A DNA stretch of 64,000 nucleotides from an uncultured Flavobacteriales bacterium (GCA_905181855.1 CAJIZE010000012.1:1-64000); one strand, 5' to 3'. Shown: positions 47,301 to 56,856, numbered from the stretch's first letter. Numbers and translations are program-made. Notes: generated from the sequence alone by a model not told the origin.

Positions 47301-50300
47301 AATATCAGCAACCCATCTTTCACTTATGTCTTTTGTCTTTAACAATCTTAAATAATCATTGTCAATTTCTCCAACATCCCCAAATTCTAGGTTGTAGGCT
47401 TTATTGTAGCCACTTTTGTTCACATTACCAATGCTTTGATAGGCAAGTTGTGCATTTAAAACCGGGTCATCGGTTGCTCCAACAACAATTTGACCATTTT
47501 GCTTTACGCTTAAATATTCATATGTTCCAAATGCAGCATCTTCAATTTCATCAATCTGAACTTGTAGCTCATCTATTTCTGTGGTAAGCGTTTCTTTTTT
47601 AGAGTCTGATGTTGCATTTCTTCGTTTTTGTTTAAGGTAGAATAAGTCTGTTTCAAGCTTATTGCCCCAATTGTCCATAATCTCAGCCTTACTAGTTTCT
47701 CTTTGTATCTCATCTTCTATCACATTTGCTTGTTCAAGTTCAGCAGTAAACTTGCCAGCGTAATCATTATTCTGCGGTAATTCTGAAGGTTCAATTGAAC
47801 TTGGCTTGTTGGGCTTTACATTAGGTCCCCCAGATATTGAAGCACTAAGAGGCAGTTCGGCTCCTTCAGGAACCGGTAAAAAGAAACCAGCATTGTAATC
47901 AGAATTATAATTGTATGAATTGTTGTCAGTATTTGGATTGCTGTAACCTATTTCTTGGGAACTTTCAGACGAAGAATTTTGGTTACTTGCCTGCTCGCTA
48001 GTTGTGGAAGAATCTTGCGATGAGCTCTGAGAAGAGCCTTCGGTTGAGCTTTCGCTTAATGAGGATGCATTTGAAGTAACATTGTCATTTGAATTAGAAT
48101 CTGTGCTTGTATTTAAGTTACCATATTGATTATCAGCTAAAGCTGGAGCATCTAAAATGCTTGAAGTTGTTGCTGTTCCGTTTGGTGTATTCAAAGCAGT
48201 TAGAGCTGCAGCTGATTTAAAAAAATTAGGTACAAGAACCATCTCTGGGTCAACTCCTGAGTTGTTAATAGCTACGGCCATTTCTTGTTCGATTACATTA
48301 TCCGAAATATCAGGATATTGAATTTTGGTTAACTCGGGAATCATTGCAAGTTCATATTTTAAACTTTTCCGTTTTTTCTCAGCTTTTGCAATTGCAATTT
48401 TCGCATCTAAAATACCGGCTTTACTTGTGGCAATTAATTCCTCTTTATCATCTATCAATGGTTGAATTTCTGCTTTATTCTTATCCTTCTTTGTTATGTT
48501 CAGTTTAGTATATAAATCTTCAAGAGCCGATTCTTCTGAAGCTAAAGTCCTTTCAAGTTCATCTGCATAAGCTTGCTTTTTCTCAACCACTTTTTTACTA
48601 TCCTCATAATCAGAAAGCACTTTCTTGGTTATTGCAAAAGCAGAACTCACTTTTTCTTCCTCTTTATATTGGCTCACATATTCAACAAAATCAGATTGGA
48701 ATGAATCAGCATTCTCAACATCTGTTAATGATTGATTGTTTTGGTCTGCCTGAGTAGCTTTAGCGCCAAGCTCATTTGCTTTGATTGATTGATTTGAATA
48801 TGAAGATGAAAGTGCTGAATATTTTTCCGTTAATGATGCTGCTGCATTTGCTTGTTCTTGATGTGTATCTAATTCTGCCATTAGCGCATCAAGCTCCTTT
48901 TGAGTTTCAGGTGTAATTTCTTCGTCACTTAAGGTGAGTTTTTCTATTTGGGCAGATTCATTATCAGCAAGCTCTTGTTTGCTTGAAGAAATTGAATTTG
49001 ACAATGTACTTTGTTTACTTAAATTCTTGGAGCTCTCTTCAAAGAAAGAACTCATTTTTTCGGCTTGATCTGCAACTTTAGTTGGCTCTGAAAGCATTGC
49101 CGCATATTCAGCCTCTGCAATTTTTGCCGAAGAATTAATTGATGAGTTGTCGGAACCACTAGAATTACCCTGATCTGCTGTCAAATCAGAAATTTGACTG
49201 GTTTCACCTTCTTGATTGTTAATCAATTCAGTGTTTTCGGATGGTTTTGCTTGTGCAACTAACTGTTCTTTTTCTTGATAATTTACTTCGAGATTTGCCT
49301 GATCTACAAGTAACTCAACCGACATTGGTAATTCATCTTCTCCTATTCCTTCGTCAAGCAAGTTGGTGATAATTAACTTTTCCTCATCACCTTCCACTAC
49401 AATCTCCATTTTCTGTTTAAATGGTTTAAATGAGCCATTATCAGTCATTTCAACCACCCCAGCATGGGTTAAAAGAGAGTTTTCTTGCTCTACTAAGAAA
49501 CGAAATTTACCACTGCTAGGTAGTTTAATGGAATAGTTTCCAACAGCATCAGTTTCATAGCTACCGACTGTTTCGTTGTTGTACATGTTTTCAACGGTGA
49601 TTTTAGCGCTTTTAGAACTGGGCGCATTAAACTCACCCATTATCACCGAATATTGAACAGGAACTCTCACCATTCCTATGTTGTATACGTTTACTTTATT
49701 TCCTGCCATTGACCTATTAGAAGTAAAATAGGCTCTATCGTTGTCTTTATTTGGAATAAAGAAATAGTCGTCTTTTGGTGTATTGATAGCAAAATCAACA
49801 TTTACAGGCTCACTCCATTGGCCTGTTTCAGTATTTAGGAATGACCGAAAAATATCATACCCCCCCATACTGTTGTGACCAGTTGATGAAAAATAAAGTT
49901 CCGTTCCGTTTGGATGTATAAATGGATAATTCTCGTCACCTTCAGAATTCAGCACTCCTTCAAGCTTAATTGGTGTTCCCCATTCACCTTCAACTGTTTT
50001 ATCAACATAAAAAATATCTAAAGCTTGAGTTGTTTTAGGGTCGGTCATTGAAAAATATAACCGCTTGGCATCATCTGGCAAAAACATTACCGTGTTAACG
50101 TTGTTCTTTTTTTCAAATTCAGATTTAAAATCTTCGGGCTTAACAATTAACTTGCCTCCGTATCCTTCCATATTATAAGCTCTAAAAAAATCCTCATGCG
50201 TTGATTGACTTTTCTCATAAACTACTAAATCAGTAATATTTCTAAGAAGAGACAAGCCACTTTTACACATTTTAATTTTCGCATCAGCATCGAGTTCTTT

Positions 50301-50717
50301 CAAGGCTTTTCCTTTTGCTTTCACCTTAAATTTTTCATAAAAGTTTTGGGCTTTTTTAAACTCATAATTTTGATGATAAGCCAAGCCTAGATAATAATAT
50401 GCTGCAGGATCAACATCTTGTCTTGAAACAGCAAACTCCAGATAATTAATCGGCTCTTTTGAATCGTCACTAAAATCAAGTAAACACGCCCCATATTTGT
50501 AATTAAAATTTGGATCTTTTGGATACAATGACACTAATTGAGAGAAAAGAGGAGCAGCTTCGACGAAGTTTTTATCCAAAAAAAGCTTTTCAGCGCCTTT
50601 TTTAAGGTCATCTTCGGTTTTATAATCTTCTTGCGATGATGCAGGAAAAACGCCACCTATTACTATAGCAAAGGCAAGTAGCACCCTAATACCGAAATGA
50701 TTGATTGTCTTATTCAT
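44307..50717 (-). CDS. Giant TPR-PD40-coiled-coil protein with three C-terminal SPOR-like modules
   Basis: This exported protein of 2136 residues has a signal peptide (to about 29), TPR repeats (about 35-145) and PD40 beta-propeller blades (about 205-355; GTELYFSSTGHNSMGGYDIF). A carboxypeptidase-regulatory-like fold follows (about 365-440). The middle, about 480-1730, is rich in Ser, Asn, Gln, Glu and Ala with long predicted coiled coils (for example AEADVEFAKKKSRTIKDAEI). Three SPOR-like modules lie at about 1759-1835, 1913-1983 and 2050-2136; each begins Y-x-V/I-Q-I/V-G-x-F/Y and ends LG.qDAFVvAY.nGkRI. SPOR domains bind glycan strands of peptidoglycan, while PD40/TPR parts are common in gliding and T9SS-related proteins. 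A periplasm-spanning scaffold is my inference. It lies directly before clpS. Confidence 0.88.
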   Translation of the reverse strand: MNKTINHFGIRVLLAFAIVIGGVFPASSQEDYKTEDDLKKGAEKLFLDKNFVEAAPLFSQLVSLYPKDPNFNYKYGACLLDFSDDSKEPINYLEFAVSRQDVDPAAYYYLGLAYHQNYEFKKAQNFYEKFKVKAKGKALKELDADAKIKMCKSGLSLLRNITDLVVYEKSQSTHEDFFRAYNMEGYGGKLIVKPEDFKSEFEKKNNVNTVMFLPDDAKRLYFSMTDPKTTQALDIFYVDKTVEGEWGTPIKLEGVLNSEGDENYPFIHPNGTELYFSSTGHNSMGGYDIFRSFLNTETGQWSEPVNVDFAINTPKDDYFFIPNKDNDRAYFTSNRSMAGNKVNVYNIGMVRVPVQYSVIMGEFNAPSSKSAKITVENMYNNETVGSYETDAVGNYSIKLPSSGKFRFLVEQENSLLTHAGVVEMTDNGSFKPFKQKMEIVVEGDEEKLIITNLLDEGIGEDELPMSVELLVDQANLEVNYQEKEQLVAQAKPSENTELINNQEGETSQISDLTADQGNSSGSDNSSINSSAKIAEAEYAAMLSEPTKVADQAEKMSSFFEESSKNLSKQSTLSNSISSSKQELADNESAQIEKLTLSDEEITPETQKELDALMAELDTHQEQANAAASLTEKYSALSSSYSNQSIKANELGAKATQADQNNQSLTDVENADSFQSDFVEYVSQYKEEEKVSSAFAITKKVLSDYEDSKKVVEKKQAYADELERTLASEESALEDLYTKLNITKKDKNKAEIQPLIDDKEELIATSKAGILDAKIAIAKAEKKRKSLKYELAMIPELTKIQYPDISDNVIEQEMAVAINNSGVDPEMVLVPNFFKSAAALTALNTPNGTATTSSILDAPALADNQYGNLNTSTDSNSNDNVTSNASSLSESSTEGSSQSSSQDSSTTSEQASNQNSSSESSQEIGYSNPNTDNNSYNYNSDYNAGFFLPVPEGAELPLSASISGGPNVKPNKPSSIEPSELPQNNDYAGKFTAELEQANVIEDEIQRETSKAEIMDNWGNKLETDLFYLKQKRRNATSDSKKETLTTEIDELQVQIDEIEDAAFGTYEYLSVKQNGQIVVGATDDPVLNAQLAYQSIGNVNKSGYNKAYNLEFGDVGEIDNDYLRLLKTKDISERWVADIQIEVAELEQIAAADADPHRKMIVEKRISSLTQLKAIKEKEMNQATGLVVQYAVDNPITDLPPPSSGVTKDRAEYLAAQSQQMLLSSVQQSQNASSITDPDEKNRAVEQANLDYDQSLFLAKQANDIYAALGRYSTSKSNTIAFNSESEFNNADLGSLGSSSKSNGTNNPSSAVSSAINNSASVNDFRVNQQLFTGETYAQNNADFMVEQANQEVILIEASINTIKSAAESESDPVKKAEMLQGLAQLNQQKTFAEADVEFAKKKSRTIKDAEINAVGNPEANETLIQGLIEDAKKLKQMGEDSLAYSVKLKSDAESADTTENKRLYREAAMVETRANKNLELSKQVVSLASDVKRVEKIAEVKSELPSTLSNFNFPTSDRTLTEAEVKQVTSTQEFEKFTTLKGDYERVMREAETLYKQANSTREKGQLDIGDALKLKQQASATTELEERKRLLTQAEDLNKSGKEKLKEAEKMEGAAIDLSDAGMTKKKELEDFVASLDPALASLVIAYNNKQLASPVSSSGQIAQNTNKQNSNNQADNNTNLNEGESENTGNAISQGSSKNGNITPNPSAFRTVASAKEIDLSYDPNTKSIFKIGDENTAYYNEAQPIQFDPELPSGLVYKVQIGAFNKRIPPGNFRGFAPITAENAGGGLLRYTAGLFEQFGTADVAKNEIRKLGYQDAFVVAYYNGKRIQTSDARELQNFVGAPTANLSGGLPKPSSAETSNSNTGTTTGLAASSIENLPPTPSKRTSVSDIQTNSKSADYTDLSKLEGSYYTVQIGVYRKIIEPKDLNNISPIAIFKTASGFYRYNSGVFDNINEAITAKNKIVANGVQDAFVTAYENKNRVNPDNLTAQSAPVNKPTNTPKTVQEKPADKTVTQPTKPQVRPTEKPIPNAVAPTNPVSRPTLDAIVYRIQVGAYEKDIPVKEAKVILGLTKFGVDIVENTAGLTKYLVGTYKNYREADEFKNAMIKLGLNDAFIIALQGGQRIDVEKARNQ

Positions 50718-50833
50718 TAAAACGTAATAATCGCAAAGAAAACCAAATAATGCAAGTGGGATGCACCATACTTTTTAACTCAAGATTCTGAATAACAGGA
50801 ATTAATATGTAATTATTTAATGAATTACGATAA

Positions 50834-53800
50834 TTATTCATTGTCTTGAATTCTTCTTAAAAATATGGCTTTTTTTGCTTCAGAAGAAAGCATGTATCGA
50901 TACTTAGCTTTTCCTTTCTCTTTTTCAAGTTTGGTCTTCTTTGCATCTTTGACCGCGGTGTTAAAATCTTGGTTGGAGGAATACGCTTGAAATATTTCTG
51001 CTCTATAGTTAAAATAGAACCAAGTTGAACGGTCAATTTCAAGATATATATGCAATTCATCGCCAGACCTTTTCTTGATAAACTCAATATTACCATCAAC
51101 AAATTTGTTGACTTCTGTTTTATCCATGTTGCCAATACCAATTTTACCTACAGATCGATACGACTCACTTTCGTTGTTCCATTGCATCTTCAAATCGTTG
51201 AAGAAAATAGGCTTCGCTAAACCTTTAGGGAACTTTTTATACTTCTGATACAAACTCTGTTCAGACATTATTCTATCGGCTTCTTCTTTGCCAAGGATTT
51301 CTTGAACAGATCTTTTATAAACGTTACGGTCAAAATCGGTTCGACCAAGGCCTTCATCTTTTATAATTAAATCTTCCATAATGCTTAATGCTTTTTTATC
51401 AAAGTAAAAATCCATTAACCAAATCATATCCATTGTTGTGCTATCTCCATCAGTATAGTTTACAATGCTACCTGCAAACTCGTTGTCTATTCTTCCAAAA
51501 TTCACATTTGGACGAATCATTCCTTCACCTTCAATAGCGCAAGAATTTTTGTTGAGGACAAGGTAATTTCCCGGTAATGTTTTTTGTGTTATTTTTTCTA
51601 TGCTCGAAACAATATAGCTTTGAGCTGGCTTATCATAAAACAAAAATCCTTCTGAATTAAACAATTGATAATCAGAAGATTTAGTCGGTTCAGTTAAAAA
51701 GTTAGAATAAGTCCCATATGGATCTGAACTCATCATTATACCTGTTAATAAATTTGACCTATCATCCTCGGTCATAACAGAATCAATAGGGATATAAATT
51801 TCTTTAGGATCAATTTCTGAATTGAACTCAAACCATTCTATTTTCAACTCTTTACATGTATGGGAAATTTTAGAAAAACCATCGAAATTGAATAGTGGTT
51901 TGGCCGCTTCTAATCTAATGTTGCCGTAATATTGAAAATCTGGTGAGAGAGCAAATGATTGTTCTTTTTTAATCTTACCACGACCAACAGTCTGGTATGT
52001 TGTGTCTAACGATACATTCTCTAGAAAAATAACTTGCTTTTGATTGTCTTGATCAATGTAGTCAATATTCCCCTCTCCCTTATACTCTAATCTACCTTTA
52101 ACTTTTACTGAAACATCATAGATACGATGGTATTCTGTTACCGTATTGGCAACAATAACTGCATTTTTCAATGGATCCATATTGGCTTTGATTCTTACTA
52201 TGAGTTTGCCGCTATCAGGGTAAAAATAAGAATCACCAACAAGGAATAACTTTACATTTCGGGCCTTGATAATTTTATTGTTGTAATCAAACGTTGCCGC
52301 TGATGAATAAAAACTTAGTGAATCTTGATCAGGATGGACAGAAGTGAACTTTGAACCTTCGAGACTTAAATCTTTTTTAGAGGCCTCCTCTGAAACCTCA
52401 CCTCCTGAAAGTTCAATTTCTTTACTGTCCATGAACCAAGTAAATCGATCTATTTTAGCTATGTATTGATTTTCAGGCAGGTTAATGATTGTTGATCCAG
52501 CATTGGATATGAACAAAGCTTTTCTCTCTTTAAAATCTACATGAGCATTTACATTAGTCGTGTTAAATGTCAACAAATTATCTTCTAAGGATTCCAATAT
52601 AAAGTCTGCTGTATCGCTATCAAACTCCATAAATTTAAATAGGTAATCTCGCGAATAAAGAGTAGCCTCTTGAAATTCATACTTTCCTGCTCCTCTAAGT
52701 TCTTTAGGGTTATATTTTATGCTTCCATAAAATTTTGATTCGCCGTCATAAAAGCTTAACGGTTTTTCTTTAGTATATACTTTCATGTAATCTTTTATTG
52801 GCAACCATTTCACAAATACATCGTTTCCTGAAACTGGTGGATATTGCACATTGTCCATTTGCTCTTCGATTACATAATTTTCTCCTATCCCGAACATTGA
52901 ATCAGGATGAAAATTTAGATCTTTCGACTCGGTAGTAGATGTTAAATATTCAAGATATCCATCACCTTTAAGACCTTCATTACTTAGCTTAATCTCGTTG
53001 TAAAATTTTCCTTTTCCATTGTAAACATCAAAACCTTCGGGAGGTGTAGGTCGAACAAAACCAAGTGAATAATCGGGTTGAATGCTAAGTGTTTCGTTAA
53101 AAACAGGGAAAATGCCGGCTGATTCAAAAGTTCCTTCAAAGTTCAAACCTTGGTTCTTAAAATTATCAAGGCTATCCAACTCAAAGGGTTCAAGCTGAAA
53201 ACTAAAGTTATCGCGGTTGTAAACACCACCCTGCACTGCTTTCTTGTCGTAGTAGGCATATGACTCTTTAAGTGAATTAAATTTCGGGAACTTATGTAGT
53301 GATTTAAGTCCCGATTTGTTTCCTGGAGAATCAATTAACAACTCCCCTTTTACATCTACAATCACAGTTTTTAATCTCGTTGTTTTCTTTCTTCCAAATT
53401 CATCGATAACTTTTGTATTCACATAAATTCTAATTGAATCAATATTTGGTGAGTCGAATTTAAAGTTGTCGTAAGAAAACTCATGTTGGTTACCGAAAAT
53501 TTCAAAGTTTCCTGCGTTTATTATACCATCAAAAGAAAAATCACGGTTTTTTTTCATGATTAATTCTTGTGTTTTAGGGTAAATATAAACCATGTGAGAG
53601 TCACTTAAAAGAACCCTCTCTATACCCGAAATGGTTAATTCGTTGTTCGATAGGTTAAGTTTAGCATTTTTTCCTTGCTGCGGTTGACTATTAAATGAAA
53701 GTACATCATAATCTATTTTTTTTGCCTTCGCTTGAATAAACGTGAATAGCTTAGGCATTACTTGTACAAATTCTTTTTCTGAATCATAAGCTAAATAACC

Positions 53801-55267
53801 AAATGAGGCTAATTCGAGGATTAGCAGTTTTGCCCCAGTTAAAGAAAGTCTCATTTCTTTTGCCGCTTCTTTAATATAAAACTGGTCCATTCCGAATGCA
53901 CGGACCACCCTCATAACTCTAACTAAAGGATGCACGTTATCTATTCTATATAGGTCATCATACCGTTCTTCTTCAAAATAATCTAACGATTCAAACAACC
54001 CCGTCCTGTTGGTACTATTCACTAATGATTCCATTGTTATCAGAGGGTCATCAATTTTCCAATACATAGCTTCGAAACGCATATCAATATTGTGGTAGGT
54101 ATCGTAATACGGTGATTTGGTAATGTCATCACCGGTTCTTATTAATGATAGCAGCCTTTCTTTAATAAGAAATTGAAATTTAACACCAGGATGAAATATG
54201 GAGTCTTCATCGAGGGCTAATGTAACCTTAGCTCTTTCTGTAGTAATTCTGTCTTTTCTTATCGCAAAACTTGATGCTTTTGCTGTTAAAAATGGTTCAC
54301 CCTCTCGATAAAAAATAAGCTTTGCTTTTTCATCACCTAAACCTTTACCTAAGAATTTTCCACCAAGTTGAGCAAAACCACCCTCATAATCTACATTTCG
54401 AACTAAATTCTTGATTACTAGTGTTTTGCTCAAAGAATAAAATCTTGGATATAAGGCGTTTTCTTCTGTAACATTTGCTAATACTTTTTCTTCAAGTTTA
54501 CCAGGTAAAAAGTCATCGCCGAAATATTGCGGATTATGAAACAACACTGAATTTGCATTAAAATAAGGATGCTTGGTATCTATTTCATAATCGTTTAGTA
54601 AGGCATAAACTTTATCTGGATCGAAGCCTGCACGTTTCCAATCTACTTTACCTGCCTGTCCAACCCATTTCCCTTTCATTGGGTAATACTTCCCGCTGGT
54701 TTCATATATAACCGATGTGTCTCCTTTAGATAAACAGTATAAATCGATTGAAGGAAAATAAACCACCGGCTCTTCTTCATTGCCAAAAATAAAATCAGAA
54801 TTACTTGATTGCCAAGTTATTGTGTTGGTTTTGTATAACGCATTTGATTCTAAAAGATCAACACTGAATTTTAAATATTGATTATATCTACGTTTAGGGC
54901 CTGCAAGTAATTTGTCAATAACAACATGCCAGTTTTGAAATATAAAATAAGGTTTTTCTGAAAGTTTGTAATTCATAACCGATTTTAAATAATTATGAAA
55001 TTCAGGAAAAGGAAGCATCTTTTTATCGTTCATTTTATTGCATACTTCATAAATTTTGGCCCGTTCTTCATCGGTGTAATACCCACCAAACCATACATCT
55101 TCAAATTTCCTCAGGAATTTTCGAGCTTCAGGTTTTTTGGTACTTTTAAAGTAGCCATCAACTTCTTTGAAAAAACCTGTGGAATCAGATGGAAACATTT
55201 CAGGTCTTTGAGCAAAACCAGTTAAAGCAAAAACAATGAACAATATGGTTACGATAAATTTATTCAT
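50834..55267 (-). CDS. Large exported beta-rich protein of unknown function
   Basis: A signal peptide (MNKFIVTILFIVFALTGFAQ) is followed by 1457 residues with no named domain that I recognise. The first 500 residues are mixed alpha/beta, with a conserved-looking start (FWFGGYYTDEE-like). From about 530 on the sequence is dominated by repeated beta-strands with spacing typical of OstA/LptA-like or other jellyroll repeats (SAATFDYNNKIIKARNVKLF, VIVANTVTEYHRIYDVSVKV). Recurrent motifs such as GDGYLEYLTSTTES and GAGKYEFQEATLYSRDYLFK suggest an internal repeat of roughly 100-130 residues. There is no sorting domain. Its first eight bases overlap prmA, so it is co-transcribed with tpiA and prmA. 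Confidence 0.8.
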   Translation of the reverse strand: MNKFIVTILFIVFALTGFAQRPEMFPSDSTGFFKEVDGYFKSTKKPEARKFLRKFEDVWFGGYYTDEERAKIYEVCNKMNDKKMLPFPEFHNYLKSVMNYKLSEKPYFIFQNWHVVIDKLLAGPKRRYNQYLKFSVDLLESNALYKTNTITWQSSNSDFIFGNEEEPVVYFPSIDLYCLSKGDTSVIYETSGKYYPMKGKWVGQAGKVDWKRAGFDPDKVYALLNDYEIDTKHPYFNANSVLFHNPQYFGDDFLPGKLEEKVLANVTEENALYPRFYSLSKTLVIKNLVRNVDYEGGFAQLGGKFLGKGLGDEKAKLIFYREGEPFLTAKASSFAIRKDRITTERAKVTLALDEDSIFHPGVKFQFLIKERLLSLIRTGDDITKSPYYDTYHNIDMRFEAMYWKIDDPLITMESLVNSTNRTGLFESLDYFEEERYDDLYRIDNVHPLVRVMRVVRAFGMDQFYIKEAAKEMRLSLTGAKLLILELASFGYLAYDSEKEFVQVMPKLFTFIQAKAKKIDYDVLSFNSQPQQGKNAKLNLSNNELTISGIERVLLSDSHMVYIYPKTQELIMKKNRDFSFDGIINAGNFEIFGNQHEFSYDNFKFDSPNIDSIRIYVNTKVIDEFGRKKTTRLKTVIVDVKGELLIDSPGNKSGLKSLHKFPKFNSLKESYAYYDKKAVQGGVYNRDNFSFQLEPFELDSLDNFKNQGLNFEGTFESAGIFPVFNETLSIQPDYSLGFVRPTPPEGFDVYNGKGKFYNEIKLSNEGLKGDGYLEYLTSTTESKDLNFHPDSMFGIGENYVIEEQMDNVQYPPVSGNDVFVKWLPIKDYMKVYTKEKPLSFYDGESKFYGSIKYNPKELRGAGKYEFQEATLYSRDYLFKFMEFDSDTADFILESLEDNLLTFNTTNVNAHVDFKERKALFISNAGSTIINLPENQYIAKIDRFTWFMDSKEIELSGGEVSEEASKKDLSLEGSKFTSVHPDQDSLSFYSSAATFDYNNKIIKARNVKLFLVGDSYFYPDSGKLIVRIKANMDPLKNAVIVANTVTEYHRIYDVSVKVKGRLEYKGEGNIDYIDQDNQKQVIFLENVSLDTTYQTVGRGKIKKEQSFALSPDFQYYGNIRLEAAKPLFNFDGFSKISHTCKELKIEWFEFNSEIDPKEIYIPIDSVMTEDDRSNLLTGIMMSSDPYGTYSNFLTEPTKSSDYQLFNSEGFLFYDKPAQSYIVSSIEKITQKTLPGNYLVLNKNSCAIEGEGMIRPNVNFGRIDNEFAGSIVNYTDGDSTTMDMIWLMDFYFDKKALSIMEDLIIKDEGLGRTDFDRNVYKRSVQEILGKEEADRIMSEQSLYQKYKKFPKGLAKPIFFNDLKMQWNNESESYRSVGKIGIGNMDKTEVNKFVDGNIEFIKKRSGDELHIYLEIDRSTWFYFNYRAEIFQAYSSNQDFNTAVKDAKKTKLEKEKGKAKYRYMLSSEAKKAIFLRRIQDNE

Positions 55268-56081
55268 CTTTTTGAAAACTTAGACATGCCCAGTTGTTCT
55301 TATTTAATGATTTCTGTTTTTTTAATCCGTATGATATTACTAAATCAGACACCTCTTTTTCGTCACTGATTAAAAAACCCGATAAAAACATAATCCCACC
55401 TGAAGCTAAGCTGGATATATATTTTTGAATTTCTAATTTTATCACGTTTTTGTTGATATTGGCTAAAACTTTTTGGTACTGTTGATGCGCAATATCATCT
55501 ATTGTGCCTAAAACAAATGAGCAATTATTTAAGTTATTAGCCTTGGCATTTTCAATTGAATTGTGATATGCCCATTCTTCATTGTCTACTCCTATACATT
55601 TTGATGCGCCAAAAAATGATGCAGCAAAAGATAAAATCCCTGTTCCTGACCCAACATCTAGCACCGTATTATCAACCCAGGAATGCCCTAACATTTGGGT
55701 TATCATCATTGACGTAGTTTCATGATGCCCCGTTCCAAATGACATTTTAGGCGTAATAACTATTTCATATTGGTGCTTACTAGCCGGGTGAAAATCAGCT
55801 CGAATGTGAACCTTATCAGCAATAGTTAATGGATCAAACTGAGCTTCCCATTCTTGATTCCAATTTTTATTTTCAAGCTTTTGGATGGAATATTTAACAT
55901 TTGAATCAATTTTATTTAGCGTAGTTGCTAATAATGCTTCATTTAACTGCTGGCTAGGAATATAAGCTAGCAATTCATCTTCTTTTTCCTCGAAAGAATC
56001 AAATCCAATCTCAGACAACTCAGCGATAAACAATTCATAGATATCAAACTTTGCCTTAATATTAACAAACAAATAATCCAT
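55260..56081 (-). CDS. prmA: Ribosomal protein L11 methyltransferase
   Basis: PrmA trimethylates L11. The 273-residue protein has the substrate-recognition N-terminal domain and a Rossmann methyltransferase domain with SFGTGHHETTSMM, the SAM motif VLDVGSGTGILSFAA and the NINKNVI catalytic loop (N-P-x-Y-like position shifted, as usual for PrmA). Its start overlaps the tpiA stop by one base, and its end overlaps the start of the giant exported gene. Confidence 0.95.
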   Translation of the reverse strand: MDYLFVNIKAKFDIYELFIAELSEIGFDSFEEKEDELLAYIPSQQLNEALLATTLNKIDSNVKYSIQKLENKNWNQEWEAQFDPLTIADKVHIRADFHPASKHQYEIVITPKMSFGTGHHETTSMMITQMLGHSWVDNTVLDVGSGTGILSFAASFFGASKCIGVDNEEWAYHNSIENAKANNLNNCSFVLGTIDDIAHQQYQKVLANINKNVIKLEIQKYISSLASGGIMFLSGFLISDEKEVSDLVISYGLKKQKSLNKNNWACLSFQKDE

Positions 56082-56836
56082 TAAGCTGCATCAATAATTT
56101 TGCAAAAATCATCAACATTAAGAGATGCACCTCCAACGAGACCACCATCGATATCTGATTGCCCAAATAACTCAGGAGCAGTATTCGGCTTCACGCTTCC
56201 ACCATATAATATTCTAATTTCGTTTGCTATCTTCTCTGTTGTTGAAACTTGAACAACGTTTCTAATTGCTTGATGCATCGATTGTGCCTGCTCAGGAGTG
56301 GCCGTTTCGCCTGTTCCGATAGCCCAGATTGGCTCATAAGCTATTACCAAGCTTGCAATTTCTGTATTATCTAAATTACCGAATACTTGAGTTAATTGGC
56401 CTGAAACAAATTCTACATGTGTTTCTTTCTTCCGGACTTCTAAAGATTCACCACAACATAAAATTGGGGTTAAACCTGATTCTAAAGCTTGTTTTATCTT
56501 AGCTGTAAGCAAGGTTGCATCCTCCTTAAAATATTCTCGCCTTTCACTGTGTCCTATTAAAACATAGGTAGCTCCTACTGAACTTATTTGCCTTGCAGCT
56601 ACCTCGCCAGTGAAAGCTCCTGAACTATGTTGAGAACAATCTTGTGCACTAATTTTTATTGATGATCCGTACGTCCAATTGTTTCCTTTTTCTAAATAAA
56701 GATGAGGAACACACAAAACAACTTCAGCATTTGGCGCATTTTCAATTGTATGTTTAACTAGTGCTTTGGTAAGTGTTCTCGCTTCCTTTTGTAATAAATT
56801 CAACTTCCAGTTTCCTGCTACTATTTTCTGTCTCAT
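56081..56836 (-). CDS. tpiA: Triosephosphate isomerase
   Basis: The glycolytic isomerase interconverts dihydroxyacetone phosphate and glyceraldehyde 3-phosphate. The 251-residue protein has NWKLN with the substrate-binding Lys, the catalytic His in IGHSERREYF, the catalytic Glu in AYEPIWAIGTGETATPEQAQ (loop 6) and the phosphate site YGGSVKPNTA. It is complete. It begins the tpiA-prmA unit; DoxX-like and DUF1599 genes lie upstream in the same direction. Confidence 0.97.
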   Translation of the reverse strand: MRQKIVAGNWKLNLLQKEARTLTKALVKHTIENAPNAEVVLCVPHLYLEKGNNWTYGSSIKISAQDCSQHSSGAFTGEVAARQISSVGATYVLIGHSERREYFKEDATLLTAKIKQALESGLTPILCCGESLEVRKKETHVEFVSGQLTQVFGNLDNTEIASLVIAYEPIWAIGTGETATPEQAQSMHQAIRNVVQVSTTEKIANEIRILYGGSVKPNTAPELFGQSDIDGGLVGGASLNVDDFCKIIDAA

Positions 56837-56856
56837 ACTAAGTTATTTTTATACTT

